Virus record (IMG/VR): IMGVR_UViG_3300025106_000003
Location: 1-56,064 of that record
DNA from: a virus
Strand: one strand, 5' to 3'
DNA: 56,064 nt
The position numbers and the translations under genes are program-made. Shown here in pieces: positions 1 to 8,210 of the stretch; the stretch's first letter is position 1, and each line of letters opens with the position of its first letter. The notes beneath the pieces are model-generated. The model did no database searches and was not told where the DNA came from. It saw only the letters and a list, made by a program, of their open reading frames with translations.

Positions 1-1526
1 AGCATTTACCGAAAGACGCTGAGAGAAGTATACCTGTCAACTCCTTCTATGTAAAAAATATTAACCTTTTTTCTATCGTAGACGGATCTCAGATTCCTCT
101 AACTGGTGACCCTGTCTGCGCCATCGGAAGCGATTACACCGTAGATGTTTTCGGCAGGGTTCCGGTAAATATTACAGGCTTCTTTACTGGTGAAATTTTG
201 CCAGAGCATAGCGGAGTGAGAGACTTTAAAAACGCCCTTATCACAGGCAAGATGTCTGGTCTGAACTCTGGTGACTGGGTAAGGTTTCATAATGCTTCTG
301 GAAAGCTGACTCAAGATCACGGATCTGGCTACTTTTCTGGCAAGTTTTACGGAACAGGAGTGTTTGAGAATAATGCGCCGGGCTGGTTCTATGAGCCTAC
401 TACAGAAGAGGTCACATTCAAGAAGCCCGTAACGCTTGGAATATTCAACGATACCGGAACTATGGATCCGAATTATCTGGCGCTGTTTGATTCTATCGGG
501 ACAAGCGGGTCAGGACAGTTTAGTGGTAAATTTATTTCTATCAATGAGGATGTTGTTAATCGCGAGTTGGTTGCTGGAGGGTTTTTAAATCCAGAGGTTA
601 GCATTAATTACAATACTGGGGTATACTTCCGAGGCAATATTACTGGCAATATCGCTGTAACCAACAAGAGCGGCTTCTTCGATTCTGGATACCGTATCAC
701 GGGATACTCTGACAGTGGAAGCTTCTTCTACGAGACTGGCATTACTGGTGTGACGCCACAAATCATTTATGTTCTGGAGAATCCAACTGGATTTGTAAAT
801 GCTTCGGTAAATGTCGCCGTAACAAACTTGGCCACATATGATTATCTGTCTATAAATGGAGAAGAAACAAGAAAGGCTCCAGCTTATGATTTGTCCACGT
901 ATTCATCTCCAGAGTACTTCTATGACTTTGCGCAGCTAGTTTCCGGCATCAGCGGTAGCCCTCTAATCTTTGGCGCGTACATTAAGAATGTTGACTTCTT
1001 AAATCAAACCTTTACATTGGAGGCGGCGCAATCTGGTGTATCTGGAAACCTAATTCCAATCAGCACAAACTCTACTGGATTTAATATCTCGTCAAATGGC
1101 GGATATTTGACTGGTGGCCAAACCTTTTATCAGAGAATTTCTGGAACTGGAAATTACGACCATGACGCCAGTGGTTATATCGCTGTCACTGGGTATTATA
1201 CTTCGACCGGTGGATCTGGATATCTCAGCGGAAACGTCCCGACTTATATGGGTCTGCGCGAATTCTCTGGGGTTTGGGATATATCGTCTGGTGCGGGATA
1301 CTCGTTTAAGACATTGGAGTTGTTTTCAGCGGGTGGGGACTTGTTTTATTCTGGAGACTTTGGAGGCGCAAGCGGCGAGTTCTTCCCCGTTTCCTGCTCG
1401 GTGAAAATCAACTACAACGATGTCGGCCTACCAGTTACAGAACTTGACGTTGTGAAGTTAAAAATATTTGATATCAACTCGGCTTCTGGAGTAGAATACT
1501 TTATTACAGGAACAAATAATCTATAA
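1..1526 (+). CDS. Virion (tail-fibre-like) protein, 5' end outside window
   Basis: The reading frame is open from the first bases of the window to a TAA at 1524-1526, so the gene starts upstream; an internal TTG at 198 is not a credible start. About 508 residues are visible. They are very rich in Gly, Ser, Thr, Asn and aromatics, with recurring short units of the type SGYFSGKF, TGVFENN, SGYLTGG and TGYYTSTGGSGYLSG. This is typical of beta-structured phage tail or fibre proteins; no enzyme motif is visible. The next gene starts 2 nt downstream without a Shine-Dalgarno, so the two are probably co-transcribed. The virion role is inferred from composition and from neighbouring structural genes. 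Confidence 0.7.
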   Translation, partial: HLPKDAERSIPVNSFYVKNINLFSIVDGSQIPLTGDPVCAIGSDYTVDVFGRVPVNITGFFTGEILPEHSGVRDFKNALITGKMSGLNSGDWVRFHNASGKLTQDHGSGYFSGKFYGTGVFENNAPGWFYEPTTEEVTFKKPVTLGIFNDTGTMDPNYLALFDSIGTSGSGQFSGKFISINEDVVNRELVAGGFLNPEVSINYNTGVYFRGNITGNIAVTNKSGFFDSGYRITGYSDSGSFFYETGITGVTPQIIYVLENPTGFVNASVNVAVTNLATYDYLSINGEETRKAPAYDLSTYSSPEYFYDFAQLVSGISGSPLIFGAYIKNVDFLNQTFTLEAAQSGVSGNLIPISTNSTGFNISSNGGYLTGGQTFYQRISGTGNYDHDASGYIAVTGYYTSTGGSGYLSGNVPTYMGLREFSGVWDISSGAGYSFKTLELFSAGGDLFYSGDFGGASGEFFPVSCSVKINYNDVGLPVTELDVVKLKIFDINSASGVEYFITGTNNL

Positions 1527-1528
1527 GT

Positions 1529-2158
1529 ATGGCAAATCATTATTCGCAACCCTTTTTAAACGGCGCATCGTCAAGTCCCGCAAGAAGATTTGAGGTAAAG
1601 CTGTCTGGCGTCGACGCTTCCAACTTGAAGAAATATAAGGTTTCAAGCGGCACTTGTTTTCGTACATTTTCATATGATACTGGCAATGGCGCTAGGGGCG
1701 GATCTATACCAATTGCTGGTCTAGAATCTGGCTTTGAGTGGGGCGTGGGAGAAAAGGTTTATCTAGAATTTGATATTTCTCAAAACCTACAGGTTACTGG
1801 GGCTAGAGTTAAATGCTCAAGCGTTGGCAGCGCATCTTCTGAAGCTTCCTCGAAAGAACCAAACGTTGCTGAGTGGGCTGATTTTCCAAATATGTTTAGG
1901 ATTACTCCTCAAGATCAGCTTGATGGTGATGGTTATGTTTTTAAAAGAGCAGAAAATAAGAGGCAAACTAAAGCCTATCTTCTCTTGGCTACACGCAGCG
2001 ACGACGGCGACGGGAATGCATCTGCCTCTAGCACCTTTAGAATAAACGGAAAGGTCGACTCTAACATTATAATGATGATTAGTCAGGTTAGCGGAGTACC
2101 TGTTGTTTTTCCGATGCCTTGGTTTGGTTCAGCTTACTCTGACGACAACCTGTATTAA
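1529..2158 (+). CDS. Putative virion structural protein
   Basis: A 209-residue protein starting at ATG two bases after the previous stop. I do not recognise a family. It has no signal peptide or membrane segment and mixes beta-prone stretches (ARRFEVKLSGVD, VYLEFDISQNLQVTGARV) with a Gly/Ser/Asp-rich interior. It sits between two genes of virion type and overlaps none of them; the next start (2160) follows its TAA by one base. A tail or baseplate component is the likeliest reading, from context only. Confidence 0.55.
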   Translation: MANHYSQPFLNGASSSPARRFEVKLSGVDASNLKKYKVSSGTCFRTFSYDTGNGARGGSIPIAGLESGFEWGVGEKVYLEFDISQNLQVTGARVKCSSVGSASSEASSKEPNVAEWADFPNMFRITPQDQLDGDGYVFKRAENKRQTKAYLLLATRSDDGDGNASASSTFRINGKVDSNIIMMISQVSGVPVVFPMPWFGSAYSDDNLY

Positions 2159-2159
2159 A

Positions 2160-3041
2160 ATGTATTTAAACTATCTAGGTTACGTTCCATTCAATGTCGA
2201 TAACCTGCCTGAGAGGAAGCCTTTGCGCGGCGCAGGCACGGATCGGCCTGTGGGCTTGATCCCATCTACTATGTTTGATATTTATTGGAGCGTAAGAAGT
2301 ATGAGCGTGGGGGTTTCTAGCTATATACAGAATAACCAGTCTGCTTTTGATGTGTTTATGATAGGGGGAGGGTCTAGCTTTACAGTCGCTGGAGCCAACG
2401 CTGGATTGGAGCTTCTCAATTTCGTTAACTCTCAAAACAATGGCGCGGGATCATTTTCTGGAAACACTAAAATTCAAAACGCTATATCTTTGAAAAACAG
2501 AAGGGGAATGGCTTACGGGGCAGAAAATCCATTTGATACGACGATTATGAAGAAAGACCGCTACGGCGTCACGCCTCAGGTTACAATTTCTAGAACCAAG
2601 AAGAACGTAAATGAGGGCACTATTTGCGGCGCAGGGCCTCAGCATTTTTTGCATACAAAAAGCGGATACGTCTTTATAGATTTCTCTGACATCTTATTTT
2701 ATCAAGGGCTTTATTGGCCAAAGATCCTAGTTATGCTTGGAGGCGCTGGAGCGGAATATTTCGTTTCAACTACTGTAAGTAGGAAGAAGGATGGGACGCT
2801 GTATTTTCCCACTTGGGATTTAATCCAAGCGCAGGGTGGCGTCTCGTTTTTCGGACATCTTATTCCTATGTATGCTGGAATAGGGCTTAGTTTGGTGACA
2901 AACAACCCAAATCTAAGCTTTATCACGGGGACGATATCTAAAGCAAAGCACTGCTGCGCAGAATTTTACTACGACGGCATGGACGAGGTTAGATGCAATA
3001 GATGCGAAGAAGGAAAACTCTTCCTAGACTCTATTAAATAG
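2160..3041 (+). CDS. Putative virion structural protein with C-terminal Cys cluster
   Basis: 293 residues from ATG 2160, one base after the previous TAA. The frame is open further upstream, but this start gives the natural coupling. The N-terminus (MYLNYLGYVPFNVDNL) and the Gly/Ser-rich body resemble phage tail-associated proteins. The last 35 residues contain CC...CNRC, which could bind zinc. No catalytic motif is seen. It is the last gene of the plus-strand virion block and converges with the minus-strand gene ending at 3034, overlapping it by 8 nt; no strong terminator lies between. Function is inferred from position. Confidence 0.5.
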   Translation: MYLNYLGYVPFNVDNLPERKPLRGAGTDRPVGLIPSTMFDIYWSVRSMSVGVSSYIQNNQSAFDVFMIGGGSSFTVAGANAGLELLNFVNSQNNGAGSFSGNTKIQNAISLKNRRGMAYGAENPFDTTIMKKDRYGVTPQVTISRTKKNVNEGTICGAGPQHFLHTKSGYVFIDFSDILFYQGLYWPKILVMLGGAGAEYFVSTTVSRKKDGTLYFPTWDLIQAQGGVSFFGHLIPMYAGIGLSLVTNNPNLSFITGTISKAKHCCAEFYYDGMDEVRCNRCEEGKLFLDSIK

Positions 3042-3225
3042 ATTTAAAATAGGAGCAGTCCGCGCACGTTTTCACGCAAGTTCTCTTATTTAAGAATGCG
3101 CAGTAAGCGTATCTAGTTGTCTTGGAAGTAGGGATCTTTCCGCAACAAGTCTTGGAGGCGGATTCCTCCAAGATTCTTTTGTGAGCACAGTTGTTGAACT
3201 TATTTTCTGGATCAACTAGCTGCAT
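3034..3225 (-). CDS. Small Cys-rich (zinc-ribbon-like) protein
   Basis: 63 residues when started at the ATG at 3225, which overlaps the end of the upstream gene by 14 nt; a longer in-frame start at 3255 is less likely. It holds seven cysteines in the order C, CC, C, C, C, C, ending CVKTCADCSYF, a pattern typical of a small metal-binding ribbon. It is the distal gene of the minus-strand block 7740-3034. A nucleic-acid-binding role is possible but not shown. Confidence 0.5.
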   Translation of the reverse strand: MQLVDPENKFNNCAHKRILEESASKTCCGKIPTSKTTRYAYCAFLNKRTCVKTCADCSYFKSI

Positions 3226-4039
3226 TTTCCTCGACCTTTTTCTTGATTCTTTCAATCAGCTTAAAGATCTGGTCTTTAGGGATATCCGTGACGCTAGTCC
3301 ATGCTTCTGCCTCGGCGTTACCCTCTTTTACTACAGCCCTCTTGACGGTGTCAAAGCTGATGCTAGCCTTATCCATCAGTTTCGTAAGAACGTTTACGGG
3401 ATCAAGGGCTGACACGCTTTTTGGGGCAGATTCCTCGCTTGTGGAGGCATTCTTTTTGTCGCCCATTTCGTCCGAACCAACAATGTTGATACGAAGGAAG
3501 TTTCTGACGGCGCGGGTAAAAGCACGATTCTCGGCGGTGGCCATCAAGAAGTCACGAGCAAAGCTCTTTGTGTTTTCCGTGTGAGCGTCAGCCAAAGCCT
3601 CAAACTCCACAGCTGCGAAGTCAGTTTCATAATTCGGGAGCCAAGTGATGTTACAGGTGACCGCAACATAGGTTGGTGTGGCCACGTGGACGGTGTATGC
3701 GACCTTTCGGATTCCCCTGATTTGCGCAAGATCCTTGATTCCACCTAGCAGGATCAAAAGTTGATTGTCGTCAAGGTCTTCGACCTTAAGATCACGCAGG
3801 GCAGTCCCCTCTGGGAATTTTGCCGCATTCGGGACGAGATATTCCTTCTTTACCAGTTTTCGCCAGTTGATAAGGCCAGTCTCTTCATCCTTCGGATACT
3901 CCTGATTTAGAAGGAGGCCGTCCGAATTTCTGCGGTATTTCGCTGATGTTGTGGCTACTGATGTCACAAACGGAGCCTGCTCGTCCCCGCTGATTCCAAC
4001 GCCTTCTGTAGTTTGTTCTGATTTTTTTGGTCTTCCCAT
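3212..4039 (-). CDS. Conserved large-phage protein, possible single-strand annealing type
   Basis: 275 residues. The N-terminus is basic (MGRPKKSEQ). The core contains LLILLGGIKDLAQIRGIRKVAY, then a beta-rich stretch, then FLMATAENRAFTRAVRNFLRINIVGSDEMGD near residues 165-195. The segment (A)xNRAFxRxVRNFL recalls phage proteins sometimes labelled Rad52/Erf-like, but I cannot verify a fold. The C-terminal 60 residues are charged and helical. It overlaps the small Cys-rich gene by 14 nt and lies just downstream of the glycosyltransferase genes. I treat the family as probable and the annealing function as speculative. Confidence 0.45.
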   Translation of the reverse strand: MGRPKKSEQTTEGVGISGDEQAPFVTSVATTSAKYRRNSDGLLLNQEYPKDEETGLINWRKLVKKEYLVPNAAKFPEGTALRDLKVEDLDDNQLLILLGGIKDLAQIRGIRKVAYTVHVATPTYVAVTCNITWLPNYETDFAAVEFEALADAHTENTKSFARDFLMATAENRAFTRAVRNFLRINIVGSDEMGDKKNASTSEESAPKSVSALDPVNVLTKLMDKASISFDTVKRAVVKEGNAEAEAWTSVTDIPKDQIFKLIERIKKKVEENAAS

Positions 4040-4045
4040 ATAATT

Positions 4046-5236
4046 TTATTTCTTGTTGATTATAATACAATATTCTAGTTCTTTTGCTTGTTTTGTCAAG
4101 TCTTTTATTTCAGATAGTTTCTGCTCTCTGGAACCTCTGGATTCTGCGCCTTCTAGGAAAGCTTGTTTGCTGAGGAACATCTTGCGGTCAGAAAAGATCA
4201 CTCTTGAGGATCTGAAGACGGTGTCTTCATTTATTTTAGATTGATCTATGCTTTCGATGGATGTCTCGTCCACTTCTACGATAGGAGCAATGTCAATAAA
4301 ATCTAATTTGAGCATGTCCATTTCGTCTTTTGTGAAGTTGTTCTTGATGGCCGCAGGGATGAACTTAAAGCCCAGTCTTGAGACTGCCGCACAGAACTCC
4401 AATACTTCTGGACTATTCGAGCTTTCTTTTTTTATGTTGAAGATGAAGCCAGCGATATTTACCGTGCCTCTCCTTTCCTCTAGAAGAGTTAGGTCAAAAA
4501 TCTTATCTGTAACAAAAACGACATTTCTTTTCTCCGCGCTGACAAGGGCATTGACGATGTGTTTTTGCTCAACATTTTCCAAAAAATCGAACCTTATATT
4601 GACGGGCTGTCCCTTCATGAAATTTTCCGACACAGCTAGATCTGGAACAACATCGACTGTGGTTTTAGGATACTTGTCTCCGATATAGACGGTTTCCATT
4701 GGGGAAAAATCACCCTCTTTCCCAAGCTGCTGATAGATTTTTTTAAGAATCTCTTCCGGCTTGGTGTGCTCGCCTGACTTGGTTACAATTGCCTCGTGGG
4801 CGTGCTTGTTCCAGAACGGCCCAAGAGTCTTGTGAAGAGACCCCTCAGGATAAACGCAAACAGAAAACGTGGCGGGAGAAGCCATGTCGCAGATGGAAAG
4901 GTATCCAGATATGTTGCCTACGTAAAGAGAGCTGCTGCCCAAAACATAATTAAGCTGGCTGATTGTTAGAGATCCTGTCAGGTTTTTGCAGCCGTTCAGA
5001 ATCTGATCCTCCTTTGTGCCTATTTGTATCAGTTCAAATTCGTCAGCCAGTGGAGACTCTAAGATTTCGTCGACCACATCTTGAAAATATGGATACGAGG
5101 GCGCATATTCCGCCGTAGTCGAAAAGACCAGTAGAGGCTTGGATCCTAGCGTAACATAAGATGAGAAAACCTCAGGGGGAATAAGGTTCTGGGGATTGAC
5201 CCCGCAGTCGAGTGCGTATTTTTCTACTAGATGCAT
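4046..5236 (-). CDS. C-terminal half of a split GT9-type glycosyltransferase plus unknown domain
   Basis: 396 residues. Residues ~85-135 (LTGSLTISQLNYVLGSSSLYVGNISGYLSICDMASP) match the C-terminal Rossmann domain of GT9 heptosyltransferases, where the usual form is LTGxxSLxELAALLxxADLxVGNDSGxxHLAAAxG. The matching N-terminal GT9 domain ends the upstream ORF. This gene begins at an ATG overlapping that ORF's stop by 10 nt in another frame. The last ~200 residues are an unrecognised domain ending in a probable coiled coil. The GT9 enzyme is therefore encoded in two overlapping pieces: a natural split, a frameshifting site, or a recent frameshift. Confidence 0.65.
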   Translation of the reverse strand: MHLVEKYALDCGVNPQNLIPPEVFSSYVTLGSKPLLVFSTTAEYAPSYPYFQDVVDEILESPLADEFELIQIGTKEDQILNGCKNLTGSLTISQLNYVLGSSSLYVGNISGYLSICDMASPATFSVCVYPEGSLHKTLGPFWNKHAHEAIVTKSGEHTKPEEILKKIYQQLGKEGDFSPMETVYIGDKYPKTTVDVVPDLAVSENFMKGQPVNIRFDFLENVEQKHIVNALVSAEKRNVVFVTDKIFDLTLLEERRGTVNIAGFIFNIKKESSNSPEVLEFCAAVSRLGFKFIPAAIKNNFTKDEMDMLKLDFIDIAPIVEVDETSIESIDQSKINEDTVFRSSRVIFSDRKMFLSKQAFLEGAESRGSREQKLSEIKDLTKQAKELEYCIIINKK

Positions 5237-7242
5237 ATCTTGTCCTCTCCGTTATGCTGGAAATTCTCTATTTTTTGCGTGTTAAAGTACGGGTTAAAAC
5301 AGATATCGAAAAGCCTTCCGTCTTCAGATTTTGACTCCATGAGTTTCTGATTATCCATTTCGGGCACGAACTCTATCCAATTGGCTATATCATGACCTAT
5401 TGCAGCATCGAATATGTCCTTATACCTTCTCTCGGTAGCCACGTAAACTTCCCACTTATCTTTTCCATAATGCTCTTGCAATTGTTGGGCAACCGAAAGC
5501 GCGGCCAGACAATCATTGAGTGAGTGAGGCATAGCCAATAATATCCTTTTTTTATCAGGACTTGTAAAGCTATCCTTAATTTTCTTTTTCCAGTCATTTT
5601 TGCCAACCTTCTCTGTTAGTGTTTTTTGGGCAACATGCCTGAAGTATTTCTCAATAGCGTCACGCTCTGTCCCTCTGCCAATCTCTTTCATCCAGTACTG
5701 GAATCCGTCGTAATCGTCTGTGACTTCTCTGTCCAAGACGTTTTTGTACAGGGCTTTTATCCATGTGGCGTTATCACTAAAACTCTCCACAGAGGCAGTT
5801 GGATTTGGCAATTCGCTGTTCCCCATGAACAGTTTGTCATTTTTTTGATCCACCTCTGGCGCAGAGTCCAGAAACCTTTCAAACTCTGCTCCAATATTTT
5901 CAATGCTGTAATTCAAGATAGCCCATTCCCGCGCCTCACGACCCCATTTTTCCTTATCTGCCTTGCTCATATTGCAGATCTTGGATAGCTGTTTACAGAT
6001 GGAGCCGGGCGAGGTGGATGCTTTGATGAATTCTGTGCCGTGTTCGACGTATTTATTCCAGTCTAGCGGTAGAGATTTTGCCGCAGGTTCGCACATTTCT
6101 TCACCGCAGGAGTAGTTTGTGACTAGGGTAATTAGCTCGCAAAGCTTGGCCTCTTGAATTGGGATTTCTTGACCTCCAGAAGTAAATGCATGAAGATACA
6201 CATCCATGAGGTTATAGATCTCATTGAGTTCTTTTTCCGTGATTCCAAATCCAACACCAGTGGTGACTTGAGACTTTTCAGCTTTGCAATACGGACAATC
6301 CTTGTTTTGAGGGTCAAGATCGATTTCTTTCTTTTTACCCTTCGCATCTAAAAGATACTCGCCCTTGTTGTCAAGTTGGTATTTTGACTTTCTATCATCA
6401 AAGGTTTTTACCTCGTATTTTCTGCATTTGCGGCAAATGTATGTAGTCAAGATCTCTTTAGTGTCAACTCCGTAGAGATCTGCCTGATCTTTAATATTCC
6501 ATCCCTCTGAAAAGTTTGTATGGAACAGGAGATAGGTATTTTTGATCTCTGGATTTTGTCTCTTCCACAACTTGTACCCCTCGATTACGTTTGGAACCAA
6601 CTTTCTTAGCTGATTGCGAAATACGAAACCGATGATGAAAGCATCTTCTTCCAGACCGAACTTCTTTCTAAGCTCTTTCCTCTGTGATTCTGGAAGTTTG
6701 TAGAAATGCTTGGATTCAATTGGGCCGTGGACGGTTTTGACATGACTCTCACCCTGCTCCTTGAGCGCCTTTTCCGCAAAGTTGCTCCAAACCCAGTAAT
6801 TCTTGACCTTGTGCGCGTTTGAAACGGCCTGCTTCAAGATTGGTACTGAGTCAAGCGTAATCCATAGTGCGGATGTAAGATTTGAGAACCAGCTTTTATC
6901 TACGACATAGTCGACCCCCCACCAGTCTTGCGCGCCGATGTAGACATCTGGTCTTACTTCATTAATGACTTTGTCGATAGAGTACGATCCGTATCCCGCC
7001 GCACGAGCCGCTTGTGGATCCTTAGATAGCTCCGATAGCTCCTCTTGATCTGAGGGCAGAGAGCCTATGCTTTTCCAAGGCGTATTCTTGAGCCCAGGAT
7101 CGCCCTCATGCATGCCGCAGCAGTAATGGTATATGTCGTACTTGCCAGTCCTGTACAGGTGCGATAGCAGCGCCTTCATGACGCGACCAAAGCCTGTCTT
7201 TGCCAAAGCAAAGTCCGAGTGAAATAATACCTTTTTGGGCAT
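5227..7242 (-). CDS. Multidomain glycosyltransferase: GT-B with zinc ribbon, DUF4214, N-terminal half of GT9
   Basis: 671 residues. Residues 1-250 look like a GT4-type GT-B N-domain (VLFHSDFALAKTGFGRVMKALL). Around 270-330 there is a Cys4 ribbon (CRKC...CPYC) inserted between the GT-B domains. SGGQEIPIQEAKLCE stands where GT4 enzymes carry the donor-site EGFGxPxxEA motif. Residues ~500-550 (WIKALYKNVLDREVTDDYDGFQYWMKEI) fit DUF4214. From ~577 (RILLAMPHSLNDCLAALSVAQQL) the protein becomes a GT9 N-terminal domain and stops abruptly; the rest lies in the overlapping downstream ORF. It probably modifies phage or host surface glycans. Acceptor and donor are unknown. Confidence 0.7.
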   Translation of the reverse strand: MPKKVLFHSDFALAKTGFGRVMKALLSHLYRTGKYDIYHYCCGMHEGDPGLKNTPWKSIGSLPSDQEELSELSKDPQAARAAGYGSYSIDKVINEVRPDVYIGAQDWWGVDYVVDKSWFSNLTSALWITLDSVPILKQAVSNAHKVKNYWVWSNFAEKALKEQGESHVKTVHGPIESKHFYKLPESQRKELRKKFGLEEDAFIIGFVFRNQLRKLVPNVIEGYKLWKRQNPEIKNTYLLFHTNFSEGWNIKDQADLYGVDTKEILTTYICRKCRKYEVKTFDDRKSKYQLDNKGEYLLDAKGKKKEIDLDPQNKDCPYCKAEKSQVTTGVGFGITEKELNEIYNLMDVYLHAFTSGGQEIPIQEAKLCELITLVTNYSCGEEMCEPAAKSLPLDWNKYVEHGTEFIKASTSPGSICKQLSKICNMSKADKEKWGREAREWAILNYSIENIGAEFERFLDSAPEVDQKNDKLFMGNSELPNPTASVESFSDNATWIKALYKNVLDREVTDDYDGFQYWMKEIGRGTERDAIEKYFRHVAQKTLTEKVGKNDWKKKIKDSFTSPDKKRILLAMPHSLNDCLAALSVAQQLQEHYGKDKWEVYVATERRYKDIFDAAIGHDIANWIEFVPEMDNQKLMESKSEDGRLFDICFNPYFNTQKIENFQHNGEDKICI

Positions 7243-7248
7243 TAGAGA

Positions 7249-7740
7249 TTATTCTGATTCTGCGGTTTCCGCCGTGTCCACGGGGGCCTCTTCATAGAAG
7301 CCGTTTCTGATATACTCTTTCAGATACTCTCGTAGACAAATAACCTCATCAAGTGTAAAGCCTACGGAAAATGGATTGTCCTTATCTCGACTGTCGAGGA
7401 TCTTTAGGCCAAAACCTACAAGAACTTCCTCTCTTTCGTATGGGGAGAAATAAATCGACACACCGCTGTCGGCACCAAACTTATGGAAAGCACTCCACTT
7501 GTCTTTGGTTTCGATTGCGCGAATAATTCCGCCTGCTTCAAATTGATTGAATTTGATGTTTTTCTTGGCAGACGCAACGTCCTTATTCTCCTTGAATGAT
7601 CCAGTCTTTTTCTCAGGATTCCACGAGAACTGCCTGATAAAAGAAATGTAAAGTCCGCCGTCCTTTGCCCCCGCATTTACGGATACAGCTACGCCAGTGT
7701 TTTTCGAATTCGGTTTGTAGAATGATAGTTGTTTAATCAT
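7249..7740 (-). CDS. Conserved phage protein of unknown function
   Basis: 163 residues, first gene of the minus-strand block. It starts MIKQLSFYKPNSKNTGVAVSV and contains SFIRQFSWNPEKKTGSFKENKD and a beta-rich centre (GVSIYFSPYEREEVLVGFGLKI). The C-terminal tail is acidic (EEAPVDTAETAESE), a layout often seen in single-stranded-nucleic-acid-binding phage proteins, but I do not recognise the family. A promoter with -10 TATTAT ends 5 nt before its ATG, so its mRNA is probably leaderless. Confidence 0.5.
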   Translation of the reverse strand: MIKQLSFYKPNSKNTGVAVSVNAGAKDGGLYISFIRQFSWNPEKKTGSFKENKDVASAKKNIKFNQFEAGGIIRAIETKDKWSAFHKFGADSGVSIYFSPYEREEVLVGFGLKILDSRDKDNPFSVGFTLDEVICLREYLKEYIRNGFYEEAPVDTAETAESE

Positions 7741-7745
7741 AGAAG

Positions 7746-7774
7746 ATAATAGCTTTCAAACGGACCTACATCAA
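7746..7774 (-). promoter_or_regulatory. Sigma70-type promoter of the minus-strand block
   Basis: TTGATG (7774-7769), 17-bp spacer, TATTAT (7751-7746), then 5 nt to the ATG at 7740. The geometry predicts transcription starting at or next to the start codon. Confidence 0.6.
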
Positions 7775-7830
7775 AAAAATATTAAGAATAAAATTCACGA
7801 AACGCGCTGAAAATATTTTCTTTTTGTCTA

Positions 7831-7858
7831 TTGACATCTCCCCAAAGCATGGTACAAT
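7831..7858 (+). promoter_or_regulatory. Sigma70-type promoter for a leader or small RNA
   Basis: TTGACA (7831-7836), 16-bp spacer, TACAAT (7853-7858). The first coding start downstream is 350 nt away and has its own promoter, so this one probably drives a non-coding RNA. Confidence 0.65.
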
Positions 7859-7864
7859 AAATTC

Positions 7865-8170
7865 CATCGATGGACTAAACGACGCTCGAAGAAAGGCGTC
7901 CAACAACACTCTTCTTCTCCAAACCTTTTCTTAAAATGCTTGGACGCGCAGCGGCCATCCCCCTTGGGGGTAGGGGGTATTCGACCTTACTGCGAAGCCT
8001 AATTTTAAATTCGTTTTAAAATCTTACCGCCGCATATGTGCAAAGACGGTCAGGTGGCAAGTGGTGAAACGCCATAACTATGTTCTTTATTTTGAATAAA
8101 AATACCGCATTCCACAGAATTTTACATGCGACGAGTTGGCGCTACGCGCCCGGCTCCGCTTCGCGGCAAA
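7865..8170 (+). ncRNA. Candidate structured leader/small RNA in the divergent region
   Basis: This ~300-nt gap has no credible ORF. Just after the promoter, GACGC (7881-7885) can pair with GCGTC (7896-7900). Alternatively GCGTCCAA (7896-7903) can pair with TTGGACGC (7940-7947). The two helices share bases and exclude each other, as in attenuators and riboswitches. Further on are a CCCCCTTGGGGG palindrome near 7970 and a GGCGCTACGCGCC hairpin near 8140. I do not recognise a known riboswitch class. Confidence 0.4.
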
Positions 8171-8175
8171 AAAGC

Positions 8176-8203
8176 TTGACAAATAGAAAAAGCGCGCTAT
8201 CTT
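8176..8203 (+). promoter_or_regulatory. Promoter placed for a leaderless transcript
   Basis: TTGACA (8176-8181), 16-bp spacer, TATCTT (8198-8203). The ATG of the next gene begins 7 nt after the -10 box and there is no Shine-Dalgarno. Confidence 0.65.
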
Positions 8204-8210
8204 AGCAAGA

